The translations under genes and the position numbers were made by a program. Shown here one piece after another: positions 53,398 through 64,000 of a stretch of 64,000 nucleotides of DNA (positions within the stretch are counted from its first letter, which is position 1; each line of letters begins with the position of its first letter). Source of the DNA: an uncultured Opitutaceae bacterium (lineage in GTDB: Bacteria; Verrucomicrobiota; Verrucomicrobiia; Opitutales; Opitutaceae); NCBI GenBank assembly GCA_937958045.1, contig CALFXL010000066.1, positions 62,001 to 126,000 of the forward strand. Direction: 5' to 3'. The notes beneath the pieces are model-generated. The model was not told where the DNA came from and made no database searches. It was given only the letters and a program-made list of their open reading frames with translations.

Positions 53398-53461
53398 ACG
53401 CCACAGGCGTGATCGCGGTTTCCTTTTCAGCCGTGGCGCCTATCGTGGCGGTTCCACGGCT

Positions 53462-54358
53462 GTGAAAGCGCGCTTCATCTACAATCCTCGTTCCGGTTAC
53501 AACCGGCGCAACCCACGCCTCCTCGAGTACGCGAAGCGTTTCATCGCCACGCACGACCTCGACGCCCGCCTCGCGCCTACGGAACGTCCGCGCCACGCCA
53601 CCGAGCTCGCGTTGCAAGCGCTTGAGGATGGTTGCGATCTCGTCGTCGCCATCGGGGGCGACGGAACCATGAACGAAGTCGCTTCCGCGCTCGTCGGCTC
53701 GCCGGCGGTTTTTGGTCTGATTCCATGCGGTTCGGGCAACGGGCTCGGTCGTCACCTCGGTCTCGCCGGCACCACCGAAAGCGCGTTTCAAACGCTGCTC
53801 GACGGCGAACCACGCGTCATCGACACCGGTTCCGCCAATGGTATCCGTTTTTTCAATACAATGGGCGTCGGTTTCGATGCCGAAATCAGCGATCGCTTCA
53901 ACCGCCTCTCGAGTCGCGGACTGCCCGCCTACATCCGCACCGCGCTAAGCACCATTCTCCGTTTCCGGCGCCAGGCGTACATCATTCGCTCGGAGAACGC
54001 TTCGATCGCGACCGATGCGTTCATCATCTCCGTCGCCAACTCCGACCAATACGGCAACGACTGCTTCATCGCTCCTGGCGCCAGCGTCGATGACGGCCGT
54101 CTCAATCTCACGGTGATGAAGTCGATCCATGTCCTCAACGTCGTGCCGATGGCGCTACGCCTTTTCACCAAGTCTATCGATCAAAGCTCCAGCGTCCAAC
54201 GCATGGTCGGCACGCACTTCGTCATCGAGCGTCCGGCGCCGGGGCTGATTCATACCGACGGCGAAACGCACATGACCGACGCACGCGTCGATGTGACAAT
54301 TCATCCGCGCAGTTTGCGCATCATGGCGCCCCCTCGCCCCGTCGCAGTCAGCGCCTGA
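53462..54358 (+). CDS. Diacylglycerol/sphingosine kinase-family lipid kinase
   Basis: Cytoplasmic YegS/DagK-type ATP-dependent lipid kinase, 298 residues, complete. Seen: the N-terminal IYNPRSGYNRR, the nucleotide-binding GGDGTMNEVASAL, GLIPCGSGNGLGRHLGL, the NTMGVGFDAEISDRF motif, and the C-terminal DGE (HTDGE). Starts with GTG at 53462; this codon keeps the whole IYNPRSG motif. Unrelated to the DgkA gene earlier in the window, which is a membrane enzyme with a similar reaction. Confidence 0.9.
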   Translation: MKARFIYNPRSGYNRRNPRLLEYAKRFIATHDLDARLAPTERPRHATELALQALEDGCDLVVAIGGDGTMNEVASALVGSPAVFGLIPCGSGNGLGRHLGLAGTTESAFQTLLDGEPRVIDTGSANGIRFFNTMGVGFDAEISDRFNRLSSRGLPAYIRTALSTILRFRRQAYIIRSENASIATDAFIISVANSDQYGNDCFIAPGASVDDGRLNLTVMKSIHVLNVVPMALRLFTKSIDQSSSVQRMVGTHFVIERPAPGLIHTDGETHMTDARVDVTIHPRSLRIMAPPRPVAVSA

Positions 54359-54401
54359 TGCGAAACTGGACTTCGCGTGGAGGGCCGCTGACATCAGCAA
54401 C

Positions 54402-55328
54402 ATGCCCTCGCCCACTCCATGGTCCAACTGGACCGTGCTGTCCGATTTTCCACCGCTGGCCTCGCGCACGCTCGCGGAACTGCTCGATGGCGGACAGGCA
54501 TTTCGCTGGAACCGTCTGCCCGACGACAGCTGGCTCGGCGTATGGGCCGATTTTGTGGTGCAAATCCGACCTCTTGCCGACTCGCGCGTCGAATGGAGAG
54601 CGCCCGCGCCTCGGAGCGCAGCGACCGCACTGGCTCTTCACACGTATCTCGGAAACACGGCTCACTTCGCGCATCTCATCGACGCACTCCCGTGGAGATC
54701 GGACGAGCATCTCGCTCGCTGCATGAATGCATTCCCCGGCCTGCGCATTCTGCGACAGCCTTTCGGCGAAACGCTTCTCGGATTTCTCTGCAGCGCGACC
54801 AAGCAGATCGTGCAGATCAAACAAATGATGGAGCTTCTCGCGGTGCGTCATGGCACACCGCTCGCCGTGCTCCCGTCAGATGCCAGTGGCAACGCGCGCA
54901 TCGTTCATCGTCTCCCCGACTGGTCCACCCTCGCGTCCGTATCCGAAAAACTACTACGCGAATGTTTGCTCGGTTTTCGCGCGCGCTACATTCACGACAC
55001 CGCGCAATTCCTCTCACGCAACCCCGGCTGGCTCGAAGCGACTGAACAACTCCCCTACACCGAAGCCAAAGAACGCCTTTGCTCACTCCCCGGCGTCGGC
55101 GAAAAAGTCGCCGACTGCGTCCTACTCTTCGGCGCGGGAAAAATGGAGGCATTCCCCGTCGATGTCTGGATCCTGAAGACACTGGAAACACGCTACGGAC
55201 TCACTGGATGGAAACCCGCGCAGGTTGCTCAATTTGGTCGCGCCCACTTCGGCCCCGCCGCCGGCCTTGCCCAGCAGTTTCTCTTCGCTTACGAGCGCGC
55301 CGCGAAAAAGACGTCGCTGACACAATGA
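54402..55328 (+). CDS. 8-oxoguanine DNA glycosylase (OGG1-like)
   Basis: Base-excision repair enzyme that removes oxidised guanine and nicks the strand. 308 residues with the OGG N-terminal domain (LAELLDGGQAFRWNRL) and the HhH-GPD domain, LPGVGEKVADCVLLFGAGKMEAFPVDVW, carrying the predicted catalytic Lys235 and Asp254. The combination is that of OGG1 rather than AlkA or MutY. No iron-sulfur cluster cysteines at the C-terminus. Ends in a Lys-rich tail. Confidence 0.9.
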   Translation: MPSPTPWSNWTVLSDFPPLASRTLAELLDGGQAFRWNRLPDDSWLGVWADFVVQIRPLADSRVEWRAPAPRSAATALALHTYLGNTAHFAHLIDALPWRSDEHLARCMNAFPGLRILRQPFGETLLGFLCSATKQIVQIKQMMELLAVRHGTPLAVLPSDASGNARIVHRLPDWSTLASVSEKLLRECLLGFRARYIHDTAQFLSRNPGWLEATEQLPYTEAKERLCSLPGVGEKVADCVLLFGAGKMEAFPVDVWILKTLETRYGLTGWKPAQVAQFGRAHFGPAAGLAQQFLFAYERAAKKTSLTQ

Positions 55329-55337
55329 GCTCAGGAC

Positions 55338-55358
55338 GGACAATACGGAGCATTGTCC
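55338..55358. repeat. Short palindromic GGACAAT/ATTGTCC element
   Basis: GGACAAT (55338-55344) pairs with ATTGTCC (55352-55358), 7-base loop; in the complement it reads GGACAATGCTCCGTATTGTCC-like. It lies in the spacer after the glycosylase gene and looks REP-like, but only one copy is in this window. Confidence 0.45.
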
Positions 55359-55426
55359 CTACGAAAAAATGAGCCTGCATCGAACGAGATCAACGCAGGC
55401 CGGGTAACGTCGGCGACTGAAACGCG

Positions 55427-55807
55427 TTACTGCGAACGCTGGATCAGCTCGACCTCGTAGCCTTCGGGCGCGTCGATGAACGCGATGAGGCCGCTGCCGC
55501 TTTGCGTCGGGCCGTCGCTGAGTTCGTAGCCGCGTTTCTTGAGTTCGGCGGCGAAGGCGTTGAGGTCATCGACCTCGAACGCGAGATGGACGAGATCGGG
55601 CTGCACTTGCACCGGCTCGGCGCCAGGCGGCATCTGGCAGATTTCGATTTCTTCGTCGCTGTTGGGCGTCGCGAGAAAAGCGAGTTGGGCGCCACGCGGC
55701 GAGGTGTGACGGCGCGAGACTTTTAGTCCGAGCGCGTGCTCGTAGAACTTCACGGTGCGCTCGAGATCGTTCACGCGCATGCGCGTATGCAGAAGTTTTT
55801 TGACCAT
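55427..55807 (-). CDS. VOC-family protein, lactoylglutathione lyase-like
   Basis: 126 residues of one vicinal-oxygen-chelate fold: KLLHTRMRVNDLERTVKFYEHALGLKVSRRHT and DLVHLAFEVDDLNAFAAELKKRGYELSDGP, ending in FIDAPEGYEVELIQ. The metal ligands of glyoxalase I (His, Glu, His, Glu) appear at LLHTRMRV, EIEICQ, LVHLAFEV and YEVELIQ. Converts methylglyoxal-glutathione to lactoylglutathione, or a related reaction. Start at ATG 55807; the upstream frame is a Phe-rich extension. Confidence 0.85.
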   Translation of the reverse strand: MVKKLLHTRMRVNDLERTVKFYEHALGLKVSRRHTSPRGAQLAFLATPNSDEEIEICQMPPGAEPVQVQPDLVHLAFEVDDLNAFAAELKKRGYELSDGPTQSGSGLIAFIDAPEGYEVELIQRSQ

Positions 55808-55886
55808 GGCGCGGACGATGGGATGCGGGAAAAAAAAAGCAAATAGACGACGCGCCGCAGCGCCCACGACATCATCGCATCACAAA

Positions 55887-55916
55887 AAAACCGCCGACGT
55901 TTCCGTCGGCGGTTTT
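55887..55916. terminator. Bidirectional terminator between the glyoxalase gene and rpoC
   Basis: AAAACCGCCGACG (55887-55899) pairs with CGTCGGCGGTTTT (55904-55916) across TTTC. On the minus strand, the rpoC direction, the T-run is long, so it is a strong terminator for rpoBC. Confidence 0.92.
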
Positions 55917-55945
55917 GAATAAAACGCTTAAAGCGAGAAGTGGGC

Positions 55946-60088
<4,143 letters not shown>

Positions 60089-60137
60089 TTATGATTCCCT
60101 GTGTAGTTGATTAAAGGATACGAGTGACGCGGTCCGG

Positions 60138-63929
<3,792 letters not shown>

Positions 63930-64000
63930 GGATTTTCCCGGTTGATTGATGAAAAATACGGAGCGCTCGGAGCAGGCGGCGCGAAAAAATTAGCCGCAAA
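63930..64000 (-). other. Spacer upstream of rpoB at the window edge
   Basis: 71 bases with no gene or clear signal; likely the end of the rplL-rpoB spacer, cut by the window. Confidence 0.5.

Overview
The window (64 kb, about 60% G+C or slightly more) reads as a chromosomal segment of a Gram-negative bacterium, most likely a verrucomicrobium of the Opitutaceae type. The basis is lpxA and an LptF/G permease (outer membrane), a PEP-CTERM protein, a pyrophosphate-type phosphofructokinase, a TIGR03790-type protein, and plant-polysaccharide enzymes (PL3 pectate lyase, GH106 rhamnosidase, a DUF6250 lipoprotein, xylose isomerase). The taxonomic call is inference. Genes are closely packed, rarely preceded by a strong Shine-Dalgarno sequence, and often followed by clear hairpin terminators. 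I saw no tRNA, rRNA, CRISPR array, transposase or prophage gene.

Layout. 1-5.7 kb: end of trxB, a GNAT acetyltransferase on the other strand, then a PerR/Fur-type regulator with two operator-like palindromes in front of it, running into sufC-sufB-sufD (Fe-S cluster assembly). 5.7-12.8 kb: a secreted PL3 pectate lyase, then four closely spaced genes coding for two paralogous membrane-anchored helical-repeat proteins and two exported ankyrin-repeat proteins, then the Fe-S protein sufT. 12.9-20 kb: a secreted unknown, an HDOD protein, clpP, a TIGR03790 protein divergent from an S1/P1 nuclease, and two tandem N-acetylmuramoyl-L-alanine amidases. 20-26.3 kb (minus strand): infC, an A-type Fe-S carrier, pdxA, lpxA, a nuclease-like unknown, aroB and a TPR-like protein.

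26.5-38 kb: a LacI-type regulator and xylose isomerase, a small unknown, PPi-dependent phosphofructokinase, a PEP-CTERM protein, a 2OG-Fe(II) oxygenase-like protein, two lipoproteins, dgkA, an LptF/G permease, and an NSS sodium symporter with a tiny one-helix partner gene. 38-46 kb: an AsmA/DUF748-like protein, GH106, a divergent pyrimidine-nucleoside phosphorylase and argS. 46-56 kb: a GYF-domain membrane protein, a YihY-family protein, a SurA/PpiD-like chaperone, a TolC-like channel, miaA, the DUF6250 lipoprotein, a lipid kinase, an 8-oxoguanine glycosylase and a glyoxalase-family protein. 56-64 kb: rpoC and rpoB on the minus strand.

Beyond the genes, three kinds of structure stand out. (1) Four intergenic spacers hold low-complexity repeat units, three of them followed by an inverted copy, each locus built from a different short unit. 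(2) The word YGGATACA is clearly more frequent than base composition predicts; an exact 13-mer containing it (TTTTTTGGATACA) occurs three times. (3) Several regulatory hairpins sit at informative places: the paired PerR-like boxes, a terminator-like hairpin against the sufT start, and TAGGG/CCCTA inverted repeats upstream of two secreted-protein genes. The most unusual proteins are the PerR homologue lacking the zinc cysteines, the nucleoside phosphorylase whose catalytic-histidine loop is replaced, and the four-gene repeat-protein cassette.
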